Positions 1 through 9,174 are shown, counted from the first letter of the stretch. The stretch is DNA of 57,507 nucleotides from an uncultured Duodenibacillus sp. (GCA_944390145.1 CALXOY010000026.1:1-57507); one strand, 5' to 3'. Program-made: numbers and translations. Notes: generated by a model not told the origin, from the sequence alone.

Positions 1-882
1 AACCTCACGCATGTGGTGAACCTCGGGCTGCGCGCGTCAGCCGAAACCTACGTGCACCGCATCGGCCGCACGGGACGCGCCGGCCGCACCGGCACGGCGA
101 TTTCGGTGATTGAGCCGCGCGAACACCGCCGCCTGAAGTTTTTGGAGGCGCTCACCAAGTCCAAGATCAAGGTGTGCACGGTGCCCACGCTGACCGATGC
201 GCGCGCCAAGCGCCTGTCGGCCTTAAAGAGTGCCCTCGCTGACGAAATGGCCAACACCGAGGAGCTTGCGCGCTGCCGCGTGATCGTGGAGGCGCTTTGC
301 ACGGACTTTGATCCGGTCGACGTCGCCTGCGCCGCCGTTTCGCTTGCCAACCGCACCCTGCATGGCGCAGACGAAGAAGAGCAAATCCCCCCCCCCCCTC
401 TGCACGACAAGCCCCGGCGTGAAAGAGCGCAGCACGAAAGCCGTCTTGCGGCCGAACCCGAAGCCGGCATGAGCCGCATCTTCATCGGTCTCGGGCGCAA
501 AGCGGGCATCCGTGCGGGCGACATCGTGGGCGCCATCGCCAACGAAGCGGGCATTCCCAGCCGCAGCATCGGCGCCATTGAAATCGCCGAATCCTTCACG
601 CTCGTCGAGGTGGAGACGCAGGCCGCCGACCGCGTGATCGACGCGCTGCGGGACTCCACCGTCAAGGGCCGCAGCGCCAAGGTCCGCTATGACCGCGATG
701 CGGCGGGCGGCCGGCATCCGCACAAGGACAAGGCGCGCGACAGGGATCACGAGGACGGCCGCGAAAAGGACGGCTTCGAACACAAGAAAAAGAAGGACAA
801 GTCCCGCTTCAAGGACGGAAAAAAAAACAAGGACAAAGCCGAACGGCGCAAAGACGCCCGCGCCTCGCGCTTTTATGAATGA
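1..882 (+). CDS. DEAD-box ATP-dependent RNA helicase, C-terminal part (gene starts before the window)
   Basis: The reading frame is open from base 1, so this is the 3' part of a longer gene. Near the start is helicase motif VI (HRIGRTGRAG), which closes the RecA-like helicase core. At about residues 150-230 of the visible part is a DbpA/CsdA-type RNA-binding fold, beginning MSRIFIGLGRKAGIRAGD. A strongly basic Lys/Arg/Asp-rich tail follows, as in DeaD/CsdA-like helicases that remodel structured RNA in ribosome assembly and cold adaptation. The linker between core and RNA-binding domain contains four prolines encoded by a run of 12 C, and the tail contains a run of 9 A; both could slip. Family assignment is firm, but the exact paralogue (DeaD, RhlE or DbpA) cannot be decided without the N-terminus. 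The stop lies 18 bases before pth. Confidence 0.9.
   Translation, partial: NLTHVVNLGLRASAETYVHRIGRTGRAGRTGTAISVIEPREHRRLKFLEALTKSKIKVCTVPTLTDARAKRLSALKSALADEMANTEELARCRVIVEALCTDFDPVDVACAAVSLANRTLHGADEEEQIPPPPLHDKPRRERAQHESRLAAEPEAGMSRIFIGLGRKAGIRAGDIVGAIANEAGIPSRSIGAIEIAESFTLVEVETQAADRVIDALRDSTVKGRSAKVRYDRDAAGGRHPHKDKARDRDHEDGREKDGFEHKKKKDKSRFKDGKKNKDKAERRKDARASRFYE
387..398 (+). repeat. Homopolymer run of 12 C inside the helicase gene
   Basis: Twelve consecutive C encode the Pro-rich linker between the helicase core and the RNA-binding domain. A change of one or two C would shift the frame and remove the RNA-binding domain and basic tail. It is the longest homopolymer I see in the window. 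Confidence 0.95.
819..827 (+). repeat. Homopolymer run of 9 A inside the helicase basic tail
   Basis: Nine A lie in the Lys-rich C-terminal tail of the helicase gene, about 60 bases before its stop. Slippage here would change only the last residues. Confidence 0.9.
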
Positions 883-900
883 GACAGAGAGGAACGCATC

Positions 901-1557
901 ATGGCGCAGACTCCCATTGCTTTGATCGTCGGTCTGGGAAATCCCGGCGATGAATACCGCGGCACCCGCCACAACGCGGGCTTTGACTTCGTCGACCGCC
1001 TGGCGGCCGCGCGCGAAGCGCGCTTTACGCACCAGGCGCGGTTTTTCGGTGAAACGGCGCGCATCACGACGCCCGCGGGCGACGTGTGGCTTTTAAAGCC
1101 CTCCACCTACATGAACCTTTCCGGGCAGGCCGTGCAGCCGATGGCCGCCTACTACAAGATTCCGACCGACGGAATCCTCGTCGTGCACGATGAGCTTGAT
1201 CTTGCGCCGGGCACGATGCGCTTGAAGCTTGGCGGCGGCAACGCCGGCCACAATGGCTTAAAGAGCATCACCGAGCGTCTGGCAACGCCGCAGTTCTGGC
1301 GCCTGCGCATCGGGGTGGGGCATCCGCGCAATCTCTGCCCGGGCATGGCCGTGATTGACTGGGTGCTCGGGCGCCCCACGGCCGAGCAGCGCGAAGGCAT
1401 TGACACGTGTCTGGCGGGCGCCCTGCGCGCCGTCGACAACCTTGCGCTGGGCAAATTCGACATGGCCGAGCGCACGATCGGCAAGTTTGCGCATCCGCCC
1501 AAGGCCAAGGCCGAGGCGGGCGAAGCGGCCCCGGCGCCGGGCGCAGAGAAGGCCTAA
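901..1557 (+). CDS. pth: Peptidyl-tRNA hydrolase
   Basis: Cytoplasmic enzyme that cleaves the ester bond of peptidyl-tRNAs released prematurely from ribosomes, recycling tRNA. The protein has 218 residues. The family signature is clear: the N-terminal loop VGLGNPGDEYRGTRHNAGF with the catalytic His at residue 24, then VVHDELDL with the conserved Asp, and GGGNAGHNGLKS with the substrate-binding Asn. The C-terminal 20-25 residues are an Ala/Glu/Pro-rich extension beyond the usual ~195 residues. The start is supported by a GAGAGG sequence about 7 bases upstream. It follows the helicase gene closely and precedes ychF; pth-ychF adjacency is common in proteobacteria. Confidence 0.97.
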   Translation: MAQTPIALIVGLGNPGDEYRGTRHNAGFDFVDRLAAAREARFTHQARFFGETARITTPAGDVWLLKPSTYMNLSGQAVQPMAAYYKIPTDGILVVHDELDLAPGTMRLKLGGGNAGHNGLKSITERLATPQFWRLRIGVGHPRNLCPGMAVIDWVLGRPTAEQREGIDTCLAGALRAVDNLALGKFDMAERTIGKFAHPPKAKAEAGEAAPAPGAEKA

Positions 1558-1621
1558 ACTGCGGCCTGCGGCGCGATAATTGGTTATTGACTGAATTTTT
1601 TAGCACAGGAATCTTTTTGTC

Positions 1622-2716
1622 ATGGGATTGAAATGCGGCATCGTCGGTTTGCCCAACGTCGGCAAGTCCACCATCTTTAACGCCTTGACCAAGGCCGGCA
1701 TTGCGGCGGAAAACTATCCGTTCTGCACCATCGAGCCCAATGTGGGCATCGTGGAGGTGCCCGACGAGCGTCTGCAAAAGCTCGCCGACATCGTCTCGCC
1801 CGAGCGCATCGTCCCCGCGACGGTGGAATTTGTGGACATCGCGGGGCTGGTCGCCGGCGCAAGCAAGGGCGAAGGCCTCGGCAACCAGTTTCTGGCCAAC
1901 ATCCGCGAGTGCGACGCCATCGCGCACATCGTGCGCTGCTTTGAAGACGACAACGTCGTGCATGTCGCAGGCAGAATCTCCCCTCTGGACGACATCGAGG
2001 TGATCAACACCGAGCTTGCGCTTGCCGACCTCGCAAGCGTCGACAAGGCGCTCAACCGCTACAGCAAGCAGGCCCGCCAGGGCGGCGACAAGGAGGCATT
2101 GAAGCTCGTTCAGGTGCTCGAGAAGGTGCAGCCCGTCCTAAACGAGGGCAAGCCCGCGCGCACCGTGGGGCTGACGAAAGAAGAGATGGCGATCATCCGT
2201 CCGCTTTTCCTGCTCACGCTCAAGCCCGTCATGTACGTGGCCAACGTCAACGACACGGGCTTTGAAAACAATCCGCTTCTGGACGCTGTGCGCGACCTTG
2301 CCGCCAAGGAAAACGCACCGGTCGTGGCAGTCTGCGCCAAGACCGAGGCGGAGATCGCCGAACTCGACGACGAAGACAAGGCGATGTTCCTTGAAGACAT
2401 GGGCATGCACGAGCCGGGCCTGAACCGCGTGATCCGCGCGGGCTACGACCTGCTGGGGCTGCAGACGTACTTCACGGCCGGTCCCAAGGAAGTGCGCGCC
2501 TGGACCATTCACAAGGGCGACACGGCGCCGCAGGCCGCTGGCGTCATTCACACCGACTTCGAACGCGGCTTCATTCGTGCGCAGACAATCAGCTACGACG
2601 ACTACATCGCCTACAAGGGTGAAAAGGGTGCCCAGGAAGCCGGCAAGATGCGCGCCGAAGGCAAGGACTATGTTGTAGCCGACGGCGACGTGATGAACTT
2701 CCTCTTCAACGTCTAA
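1622..2716 (+). CDS. ychF: Redox-regulated Obg-like ATPase YchF
   Basis: TRAFAC-class P-loop protein that prefers ATP to GTP, binds ribosomes and negatively affects the oxidative stress response. The 364-residue length is typical. The N-terminus reads [17 protein letters not shown], containing the G1 loop [25 protein letters not shown] is the G3/switch region, a coiled-coil segment lies at about residues 130-200, and a TGS-like domain forms the C-terminus ending [11 protein letters not shown]. The gene follows pth with about 65 bases between, where an AT-rich stretch could hold its own promoter. A hairpin terminator lies 47 bases after the stop. Confidence 0.97.
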   Translation: MGLKCGIVGLPNVGKSTIFNALTKAGIAAENYPFCTIEPNVGIVEVPDERLQKLADIVSPERIVPATVEFVDIAGLVAGASKGEGLGNQFLANIRECDAIAHIVRCFEDDNVVHVAGRISPLDDIEVINTELALADLASVDKALNRYSKQARQGGDKEALKLVQVLEKVQPVLNEGKPARTVGLTKEEMAIIRPLFLLTLKPVMYVANVNDTGFENNPLLDAVRDLAAKENAPVVAVCAKTEAEIAELDDEDKAMFLEDMGMHEPGLNRVIRAGYDLLGLQTYFTAGPKEVRAWTIHKGDTAPQAAGVIHTDFERGFIRAQTISYDDYIAYKGEKGAQEAGKMRAEGKDYVVADGDVMNFLFNV

Positions 2717-2763
2717 CAGGATTAGAAGACTGGCGCTGGTTCTGCCTGCGCCGGACGATTCCA

Positions 2764-2795
2764 ATGCCGCACAGCGACGCTTCGTTGTGCGGCAT
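2764..2795 (+). terminator. Hairpin terminator after ychF
   Basis: Perfect 10-bp arms ATGCCGCACA and TGTGCGGCAT enclose a 12-base loop that can pair further internally, followed by TTTT. It separates ychF from the convergent hslR gene. Confidence 0.75.
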
Positions 2796-2855
2796 TTTCC
2801 TGCCGGTCGCAGTCCGCCGCTGCGCAAAGCGGTCAAACCATCGGGTGCCGGAAAG

Positions 2856-3254
2856 TTAAAGAAATCCCTCGTGGGTGAAGTAGCGGATGCGGCGGGCGTC
2901 GCGCTTGGTCGGGCGCCCCTTTTTGATGGAAAGCGCCGGTTCTGCGGCAAGCTTGCGGATGGCGGCGTTTTGCTCACGCAGAATGCGCGACTCGTCCGTT
3001 TCGCGGTAGAGCGTCTGCGCCGTTGCCGCGGGCCCGCGCACCATGGAGAGCTTTTCAACAAAGACCGTGAACTTTTCCTCGCCGCGGGTGATCTCCAGCC
3101 GGTCGCCGGGCTTTACCTCGCGCGAAGGCTTGATGCGGCTGCCGTTTAAGCGCACGCGGCCGAGTTCAACGGCCTCCTGTGCGATCGTGCGCGTTTTGAA
3201 AAAGCGGGCGGCCCAAAGCCATTTGTCGATGCGGACGGACTCAAGCTCAGTCAT
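2856..3254 (-). CDS. hslR: S4-domain RNA-binding heat shock protein (Hsp15 family)
   Basis: Small cytoplasmic S4-domain protein. Hsp15 binds free 50S subunits carrying stalled nascent chains and helps recycle them. From the chosen ATG the protein has 132 residues: MTELESVRIDKWLWAARFFK is the start of the S4 domain, followed by the typical VRLNGSRIKPSREVKPGD turn and a basic C-terminus (KKGRPTKRDARRIRYF). An in-frame TTG 16 codons upstream would extend it, but the ATG immediately before the S4 domain fits the family better. It stands alone on the minus strand, divergent from kdsD. Confidence 0.9.
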   Translation of the reverse strand: MTELESVRIDKWLWAARFFKTRTIAQEAVELGRVRLNGSRIKPSREVKPGDRLEITRGEEKFTVFVEKLSMVRGPAATAQTLYRETDESRILREQNAAIRKLAAEPALSIKKGRPTKRDARRIRYFTHEGFL

Positions 3255-3369
3255 AGAAAAAGTCTGCGTAAACCAAAACGAATCGGAAAAGTTTAGCCGC
3301 AATTTTTTCCGCTAGAAAGCCCGGTGCGGGCGGTAAAATGGCGTGTTTAGTCCTGCTTTAATAAACCCC

Positions 3370-4356
3370 ATGAACGAAACCGCAAACAGCAGCGGCGCCA
3401 TTGCGCTGGGCCGCGAAGTGCTTCTGCATGAAGCTCAGGCCGTCAAAGACCTCGCCGACACGCTCGATCACGAGCACTTCGGCCGCGCCGTGCAGATGCT
3501 GCTCGACTGCAAGGGCCGCGTTGTCGTGAGCGGCGTGGGCAAGTCCGGCCACATCGGCCGCAAACTTGCCGCCACGCTTGCCTCCACCGGCACCCCGGCC
3601 TTCTTCGTGCACGCCGCCGAAGCCGCCCACGGCGATCTCGGCATGATCACCGAAGACGACGTCGTGATCGGCATCTCCTACTCGGGCAGCACAAGCGAGC
3701 TGCTCACCATCGTTCCGATCATCAAGCGCGAGGGCGCGGGACTCATTTCCATCACGGGCAACCCCGAAAGCCCCCTTGCGAAAAACGCCGGCGTCAATCT
3801 CAACGTGCATGTGCCCTTTGAAGCGTGTCCGCTCAATCTCGCGCCCACGTCTTCGACGACGGCGACGCTTGCGATGGGCGACGCACTCGCTGTTGCCTGC
3901 ATGCACGCCAAGGGCTTTACCAAGGAAGACTTTGCGCGCTCGCATCCGGGCGGCGCCCTGGGCCGCAGGCTTCTCACGCACGTCAAGGACGTGATGCGCA
4001 CGGGCAGGGACGTCCCGGTGGTGCACGCCGGCACCTCGGTGCTTGACGCCACGCGCGAAATCACCAAAAAGCACATCGGCATGACCGCGGTGGTGGATGC
4101 CTGCAACAAGGTGATTGGCATCTTCACCGAAGGCGACCTGCGCCGCTTGATTGAGCGCGAGGGCGACATCCGCGATCTGAAGATTGAAGACGTGATGACG
4201 AAGACCCCCGCGACGATCGGCCCCGACGAGATGGCCGTAGCCGCCGCCAAGCTCATCGACGCGCGCATGATCAACCAGCTGCTTGTGGTTGACGCCGCGG
4301 GCAGCCTTGTGGGCGCCCTGCACATTCACGACCTGATGACAGCCAAGGTGATCTGA
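3370..4356 (+). CDS. kdsD: Arabinose-5-phosphate isomerase
   Basis: Interconverts D-ribulose 5-phosphate and D-arabinose 5-phosphate, the first step toward KDO for lipopolysaccharide. The protein has 328 residues from the ATG, the usual length. It has an N-terminal SIS sugar-isomerase domain (VVSGVGKSGHIGRKLAATL at about residues 52-70 and GISYSGSTSELL at about 100-111), the conserved AFARSHPGG-like segment (DFARSHPGGALGRRLL), and a C-terminal CBS pair. A GTG nine codons upstream is possible but less likely. It overlaps kdsC by one base, opening the kdsD-kdsC-lptC-lptA-lptB-rpoN operon. The GutQ/KpsF paralogues have the same fold, but the context supports KdsD. Confidence 0.95.
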   Translation: MNETANSSGAIALGREVLLHEAQAVKDLADTLDHEHFGRAVQMLLDCKGRVVVSGVGKSGHIGRKLAATLASTGTPAFFVHAAEAAHGDLGMITEDDVVIGISYSGSTSELLTIVPIIKREGAGLISITGNPESPLAKNAGVNLNVHVPFEACPLNLAPTSSTTATLAMGDALAVACMHAKGFTKEDFARSHPGGALGRRLLTHVKDVMRTGRDVPVVHAGTSVLDATREITKKHIGMTAVVDACNKVIGIFTEGDLRRLIEREGDIRDLKIEDVMTKTPATIGPDEMAVAAAKLIDARMINQLLVVDAAGSLVGALHIHDLMTAKVI

Positions 4357-4895
4357 TGACCGATTTGTACACGCGCGCCACCTCCGTGCGCCTCGTGGTT
4401 CTTGACGTTGACGGGGTGCTCACCGATGGCTCGATCTGGACGGGCGAAAACGGCGAATGCATCAAGCGCTTTCATACGCGCGACGGCCTCGGCATCAAGA
4501 TGCTGCAGGCCGCGGGCATCCCCGTTGCAATTCTCACCGGCCGCATTTCCGCGCAGACGGCCGCCCGCGCCAAAGAGCTCGGCATTGAGTGCGTCAAGCA
4601 GGGCAAGCAGTTCAAGATGCGCGCCTGGGAGGAGATTCTCGCCGAGCACGGCGTCACGGCCGAGGAGACCGCCTACATGGGCGACGACGTCCCCGACATT
4701 CCCGTGCTGCGCGCTGCGGGCTTTGCCGCGGTGCCCGCCGACGCAAGCGAAGAGATCGTGCCGCTTGTGCACTGGGTGAGCCCCTGCAAGGGCGGCAGCG
4801 GCGCCGTGCGCAGCCTTGCTGAGTTCATCCTGCGCTCGCAGGGACGGTGGGATGATCTTGTCACTCGCCGCTATGAGCAGGGAGAGATCGCGTGA
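4356..4895 (+). CDS. kdsC: 3-deoxy-D-manno-octulosonate 8-phosphate phosphatase
   Basis: HAD-superfamily phosphatase that releases KDO from KDO 8-phosphate. The protein has 179 residues. The nucleophile motif VVLDVDGVLTDG is at about residues 13-24, followed by ILTGRIS (motif II) and YMGDDVPDIPVL (motif IV), in a C0-type HAD without a large cap, as expected for the tetrameric KdsC family. The start ATG shares a base with the kdsD stop, and its stop overlaps the lptC start (GTGA), so the three genes are translationally coupled. Confidence 0.96.
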   Translation: MTDLYTRATSVRLVVLDVDGVLTDGSIWTGENGECIKRFHTRDGLGIKMLQAAGIPVAILTGRISAQTAARAKELGIECVKQGKQFKMRAWEEILAEHGVTAEETAYMGDDVPDIPVLRAAGFAAVPADASEEIVPLVHWVSPCKGGSGAVRSLAEFILRSQGRWDDLVTRRYEQGEIA

Positions 4896-5473
4896 AGGTC
4901 TATCTGAGGGACCGCATCACCGCGGGGCTGGGCATCGGGGTGCTCGCGGCAGTGGCCGCCATGAGCTACTACTACTCGATTCACACCGAGGTGGAGGCGC
5001 TGCGCGCGGAGATTTCGCGCGAGGCGCCGGACTTTACCAGCACCAATATTGCGCTCACGCAATTTAGGCCCGACGGGCAGGCCGAGCGGCGCATTTTCGC
5101 CGACTATGCCGAGCACTACGAGGACGGCCGCATGACGAGCGTGCGCCCGCGGCTGGTGACGCTTCTTGTCGACGAGCCGCAGGTAAAGGCAAGCGCCGAC
5201 ACCGGCATCAGCACCAATTCGGGCGAGACGGTCAACTTCACCGGAAACGTCGTCGTGACGCGCGCCGGCGACCACAACAACGCCCCCATGCGCTTTGAGT
5301 CCGACCAGCTCACGGTCTTTCCCGACACGCAGATTTTTGAAACCGAAGCGCCCGTGCGGCTTGTCAACGGCGCCGACGTCACCACCGGCATCGGGCTCAC
5401 GTTTGACAATGTCGAGCGAACCGTGCACATTCACAGCAACGTAAAATCAAGCTTTGCCCCGCGCAACGAATAA
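4892..5473 (+). CDS. lptC: LPS export ABC transporter periplasmic protein LptC
   Basis: Bitopic inner-membrane component of the Lpt bridge that receives lipopolysaccharide from LptB2FG and passes it to LptA. The 193-residue protein starts with GTG overlapping the kdsC stop. It has one N-terminal membrane helix (about residues 10-27, GLGIGVLAAVAAMSYYYSI) followed by a beta-jellyroll OstA-like domain (VNFTGNVVVTRAG... and FETEAPVRLVNGADVTTGIGL). Sequence conservation in LptC is weak, so the call rests on the fold pattern, length and position between kdsC and lptA. Confidence 0.93.
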   Translation: MKVYLRDRITAGLGIGVLAAVAAMSYYYSIHTEVEALRAEISREAPDFTSTNIALTQFRPDGQAERRIFADYAEHYEDGRMTSVRPRLVTLLVDEPQVKASADTGISTNSGETVNFTGNVVVTRAGDHNNAPMRFESDQLTVFPDTQIFETEAPVRLVNGADVTTGIGLTFDNVERTVHIHSNVKSSFAPRNE

Positions 5474-5487
5474 GGATTGTCCACAAG

Positions 5488-6099
5488 ATGCAATTGAAAC
5501 CGACCTGGCTGCCGCTTCTGTGCGGACTTGCTCTTTTGACCGGCGCCGGCGCCGCTTGCGCCGAAACCGCTGACCGCAGCAAGCCCATCGAAATCAACGC
5601 CGACGACTTCAAGGGCGATGAGGTGAGGCAGATTGCGGTCTACACCGGTCGCGTGGAGGTGCATCAGGGCACGCTTGAAATCCTGGGCGACAAGCTCACG
5701 CTCACAATTTCGCCCGAGGGCTACCGCACGATCACCGTGGTCGGAAACCCCGTGCGCATGAAGGAGCGGCGCGACGCGAAAACGCCCGGCGTGGAGGAGT
5801 GGGTGCACGCAAGCGGCCTCACCGCCGTCTATGAAGAGAGCAAGGATGAAATCACGCTTACTGAACTCGCCAAACTCGCGCGCAGCGAAAACGGCCTGGT
5901 GAAGGACTCGAGCGCCGGCGAAAAAATCATCTACAACCTGCGCACCGCCCGCTCGCGCGTTGAGGGCGCCGTGGTCGACGGCAAACGCAACCGCGTGAGC
6001 ACCGTGCTTGCGCCGCGCAAGCAGAACAATGCGCCGGCTCCGGCGGCAAGCAAGGGCGCCGCAGCGCCCATGCAGGGCTCCACCAGGCTCAGTCAATAA
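5488..6099 (+). CDS. lptA: LPS transport periplasmic protein LptA
   Basis: Periplasmic OstA-family protein that forms the bridge carrying lipopolysaccharide from LptC to LptD. The 203-residue protein has a Sec signal peptide (about residues 1-25, ending GAACA-ET), then KPIEINADDFKGDE, the hallmark IE(I/V)xAD start of the mature domain. Beta-rich OstA repeats follow (YTGRVEVHQGTLEILGDKLTL). The last ~25 residues are Ala/Pro-rich and unstructured. It lies 14 bases after lptC and 24 before lptB. Confidence 0.95.
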   Translation: MQLKPTWLPLLCGLALLTGAGAACAETADRSKPIEINADDFKGDEVRQIAVYTGRVEVHQGTLEILGDKLTLTISPEGYRTITVVGNPVRMKERRDAKTPGVEEWVHASGLTAVYEESKDEITLTELAKLARSENGLVKDSSAGEKIIYNLRTARSRVEGAVVDGKRNRVSTVLAPRKQNNAPAPAASKGAAAPMQGSTRLSQ

Positions 6100-6123
6100 T
6101 TCCTATCGCAAGAGAGACCGGCT

Positions 6124-6879
6124 TTGTCTGAACAGCAGATCGACACCCTGACGGCCCGCAACCTGATGAAGCGCTACGGCGCGCGCAAGGTTGTGCGCGA
6201 CGTCTCCATCAGCGTCAAAAGCGGCGAGGTGGTGGGGCTTCTCGGCCCCAACGGCGCCGGCAAGACGACGACCTTCTACATGATTGTGGGGCTTGTGCCC
6301 CCCAACGGCGGCGAAATTCTTTTAAACGACAAGCCGATCACGCACCTGCCGATTTTTAAGCGCGCGCGGCTCGGGGTCTCCTACCTGCCGCAGGAGGCAA
6401 GCGTTTTCCGCAAGCTCACCGTCGAAGACAACATCCGCGCCATTCTCGAGCTGCAGTACGACAAGACGGGCGCAAGGCTCACCCGCACCGAAATTGAAAA
6501 GCGACTGAACACGCTTCTTGATGAGCTGCAGATCCAGCACATCCGCACCAACACCGCGCTCTCGCTTTCAGGCGGCGAGCGGCGCCGCACGGAGATTGCG
6601 CGTGCACTTGCCGCCGACCCCCGCTTCATTCTGCTTGACGAGCCCTTTGCCGGCGTCGACCCCATCGCCGTCATTGAAATCCAGCGCATCGTGCGCTTTC
6701 TCAAGGACCGCGGCATCGGCATTCTCATCACCGATCACAACGTGCGCGAAACGCTCGGCATTTGCGACCACGCCTACATCATCAACGAAGGCGAGGTGCT
6801 CGCGCAGGGCTCGGCCGAAGAGATCATCTCCAACGAATCCGTGAGAAAGATCTACCTCGGCGAAAACTTCCGCATGTAA
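6124..6879 (+). CDS. lptB: LPS export ABC transporter ATP-binding protein LptB
   Basis: Cytoplasmic ATPase that powers extraction of lipopolysaccharide by LptFG. The 251-residue protein has Walker [11 protein letters not shown], a Q-loop followed by [11 protein letters not shown] (typical of LptB), signature LSGGERRR, Walker [14 protein letters not shown] and H-loop ITDHNV. I chose the TTG at 6124 because a GAGAG element precedes it and the family N-terminus (L-x-A-x-x-L-x-K-x-Y) begins at the expected distance. It is followed after 8 bases by rpoN, the usual lptB-rpoN arrangement. Confidence 0.96.
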   Translation: MSEQQIDTLTARNLMKRYGARKVVRDVSISVKSGEVVGLLGPNGAGKTTTFYMIVGLVPPNGGEILLNDKPITHLPIFKRARLGVSYLPQEASVFRKLTVEDNIRAILELQYDKTGARLTRTEIEKRLNTLLDELQIQHIRTNTALSLSGGERRRTEIARALAADPRFILLDEPFAGVDPIAVIEIQRIVRFLKDRGIGILITDHNVRETLGICDHAYIINEGEVLAQGSAEEIISNESVRKIYLGENFRM

Positions 6880-6887
6880 AACGCGCC

Positions 6888-8318
6888 ATGCCCTCCTTCG
6901 GTGCCTCGCTTACCCAGACGCTTGCACAAAAGACGGTGCTCTCGCAGCAGATGCGCCAGTCGGTCGAACTGCTGCAGCTCTCCGGGCCCGAACTGCAGCG
7001 CGAAGTCGAAGAGCAGCTCGAAGCCAATCCGCTCTTGAGGCTTAAGGAGGCCGATGCGGCCAGCATTCAAGGCGAAGCTTCCGTGGAGGTCGTCGAAGGC
7101 AGCGAGGACGCGCCCGAAGCGGGCGTTGCCCGGGACTATCGCGAGCCAAACTACTTGAGCTGGCGGCAGACGGCGCCTGAAACGGAGGACTTTGATCCCT
7201 TCAGTACCATCAGCCTCGAGGAGTCGCTCACCGACTACCTGCTGCGGCAGCTTGGCTGCAAGCAGGCCGCGCAGCCCATCAAAAAACTCGGCGAATGGAT
7301 CATCGGAAACCTCGACGAGCGCGGCTTTCTCACCGACCCTCCCTTGGAGCTTGTGAGCGACTTTGAGCGCGCCTCGGGCCTCACGGTGAGCCCGGCCGAC
7401 TGGCGCACGGCGCTCGCACTCGTGCAAAGCCTCGACCCCGCAGGCATTGCCGCTGCCGGCCCCACCGAGTCGCTTTTGATTCAGATCGCGCGCAGCGGCG
7501 CCGACCCCCGCATCGCGCAAACCGCCGCAGCGCTGCTGCAGAAGCTTCCCACGGAACTCGCCCGCCGCGACTACAAGAAGGCGGCCAGGACGCTGGACGT
7601 CACCGAAGAAGTTGTCAAAAAAGCCCACGAGCTGATCCTGTCGCTCACCCCGCATCCAGCCGCCGCCTTCGGCGACACGCATGAAGCGGGGTGCGTCATT
7701 GCCGAAGTGCTGCTGGTGCACGAAAAAGGCGCCTGGCGGGCAGTGCTCAATCCCGCCGTCGTCTACCGCCTACAGTTTGACGAGGAAACCTACGCGCTGC
7801 TCACGCAGGCCAAGCTCAAGGAACAGGATCTGACGGAGTGGAAAAACCGCGCGCGCGAGGCCAAGGGCTTCATGCGCTCGCTCGAGATGCGCTACTCGAC
7901 CATCACGGCGGTGGCGCAGACGATCGTGGATTTCCAGCAGGCGTTTTTCACCGAAGGCGCGCGCGCCCTCAAGCCCATGAGCTTAAAGGACATCGCAGGC
8001 CGCCTCAACCTGTCGGAGTCGACCATCAGCCGCGCCGCAGCCGGCAAATACCTGCAAAGCCCCGCCGGCACGTTTGAGCTGCGGCACTTCTTTTCGAGCG
8101 CCTTGACGGGCGACGACGGCCAAAACGCGAGCGCTGCCGCCGCACGGCGCCTCATCGTGGAGGCGGTGGCAGCCGAAGACCCCGCCAAGCCCCTTTCAGA
8201 CGCCGCCATCGCCGACATTCTTGCGGGCAAGGGCATTCACCTGGCGCGCCGTACGGTCGCCAAGTACCGCGAAATCGAAAAGATCCTGCCCAAGAGCCTG
8301 CGGCGCAGGATCTGCTAG
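6888..8318 (+). CDS. rpoN: RNA polymerase sigma-54 factor
   Basis: Alternative sigma factor for -24/-12 promoters, dependent on AAA+ activators. From the ATG at 6888 it has 476 residues. Region I is the Gln/Leu-rich segment TQTLAQKTVLSQQMRQSVEL near the N-terminus. An acidic region II, the core-binding domain, and an HTH (DIAGRLNLSESTISRAAAGK) follow. The diagnostic RpoN box ARRTVAKYRE sits close to the C-terminus. The reading frame is open further upstream inside lptB, but region I fixes the start. No hpf-like gene follows; instead the next plus-strand gene is ptsN, 5 kb away. Confidence 0.96.
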   Translation: MPSFGASLTQTLAQKTVLSQQMRQSVELLQLSGPELQREVEEQLEANPLLRLKEADAASIQGEASVEVVEGSEDAPEAGVARDYREPNYLSWRQTAPETEDFDPFSTISLEESLTDYLLRQLGCKQAAQPIKKLGEWIIGNLDERGFLTDPPLELVSDFERASGLTVSPADWRTALALVQSLDPAGIAAAGPTESLLIQIARSGADPRIAQTAAALLQKLPTELARRDYKKAARTLDVTEEVVKKAHELILSLTPHPAAAFGDTHEAGCVIAEVLLVHEKGAWRAVLNPAVVYRLQFDEETYALLTQAKLKEQDLTEWKNRAREAKGFMRSLEMRYSTITAVAQTIVDFQQAFFTEGARALKPMSLKDIAGRLNLSESTISRAAAGKYLQSPAGTFELRHFFSSALTGDDGQNASAAAARRLIVEAVAAEDPAKPLSDAAIADILAGKGIHLARRTVAKYREIEKILPKSLRRRIC

Positions 8319-8338
8319 CCGCAGACAGCCGGCGGGTC

Positions 8339-9160
8339 TTAGTCGTCGGTCGGGTTGATCGTGTTGGTAAAGGGCCAGGGGCCTGAGAAGTCGCTTGGGA
8401 ACGGGAACTGGCCGATATGCGTCACCCAGCCGTCTTCCAGGAACTTGTGCATGGCAAAGCCCGGCGTTTCGAACACGAATTCGTCGCCGCCCTTGGGCGT
8501 CAAATCCAGCATCATCTGCAGCGACACCGAGGGCGCCGTCGTCACCACGACTTTGTTGCGCGCAAGCGTTGTCACGGGACGGTGCAGGTGTCCGGTGCAA
8601 AGCCGAACGTTCTCGCGCCGCGAGAGGATGTCGATCAGACGCTCGGCCCCGCCAAACGGCTCATCCATATAGCCCATGCCGGGCTTTACCGGCGTGTGGT
8701 GGCAGCAAACCAGCGCGGGCTTTTGGCTTTGCTTGAGTCCGGCCTCGAGCCAGTCGAGCACCTCATCAGGCACGGCGCCCCAATGCTTGCCCGGCTGCAG
8801 CGTATCAAGCATAAAAAGGCTTGCTTCGGGCAGATCCACCGAGAAGCTCAGATTCTGTTCGCTGAAATAACCCGGGCAGAAGTGCGACAGGCACTCCAAA
8901 AACGGCTTTCTGCGGTCGTGATTGCCGGGCACCATGAAGCACGGCCGCGTGAGCGACCGGAAAACCGCATCAATCAGGTGATAGGCGTCGATGTTGCCGT
9001 CGCAGCTCAAGTCGCCCGTCACGACGATGGCCTCGTACTCGGCTTCGTGCGCACGCAGCCACTCGGTGAGTTCGATCATGCGGCGCGCCGTGTTGGCCCG
9101 CACATAGGCAAGCTTGCCCACCGGTTCGACATGCAGGTCGGAAATATGAAGAATCGTCAT
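8339..9160 (-). CDS. Metallophosphoesterase, class III cyclic-nucleotide/glycerophospho-diesterase-like
   Basis: Calcineurin-like phosphoesterase of 273 residues. All five metal-binding blocks are present: HISDLHVEP (residues 5-13), VVTGDLSCDGN, VPGNHDRR, CCHHTPV and CTGHLHRP. This pattern is that of CpdA/GpdQ/Rv0805-type enzymes, which hydrolyse cyclic nucleotides or phosphodiesters. There is no signal peptide, so it should act in the cytoplasm. It is the last gene of the ABC importer operon, 14 bases after the ATPase gene. This suggests it hydrolyses the imported compound rather than a signalling nucleotide; that is inference from context. Confidence 0.85.
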   Translation of the reverse strand: MTILHISDLHVEPVGKLAYVRANTARRMIELTEWLRAHEAEYEAIVVTGDLSCDGNIDAYHLIDAVFRSLTRPCFMVPGNHDRRKPFLECLSHFCPGYFSEQNLSFSVDLPEASLFMLDTLQPGKHWGAVPDEVLDWLEAGLKQSQKPALVCCHHTPVKPGMGYMDEPFGGAERLIDILSRRENVRLCTGHLHRPVTTLARNKVVVTTAPSVSLQMMLDLTPKGGDEFVFETPGFAMHKFLEDGWVTHIGQFPFPSDFSGPWPFTNTINPTDD

Positions 9161-9174
9161 CTCTACTGTCCTCT

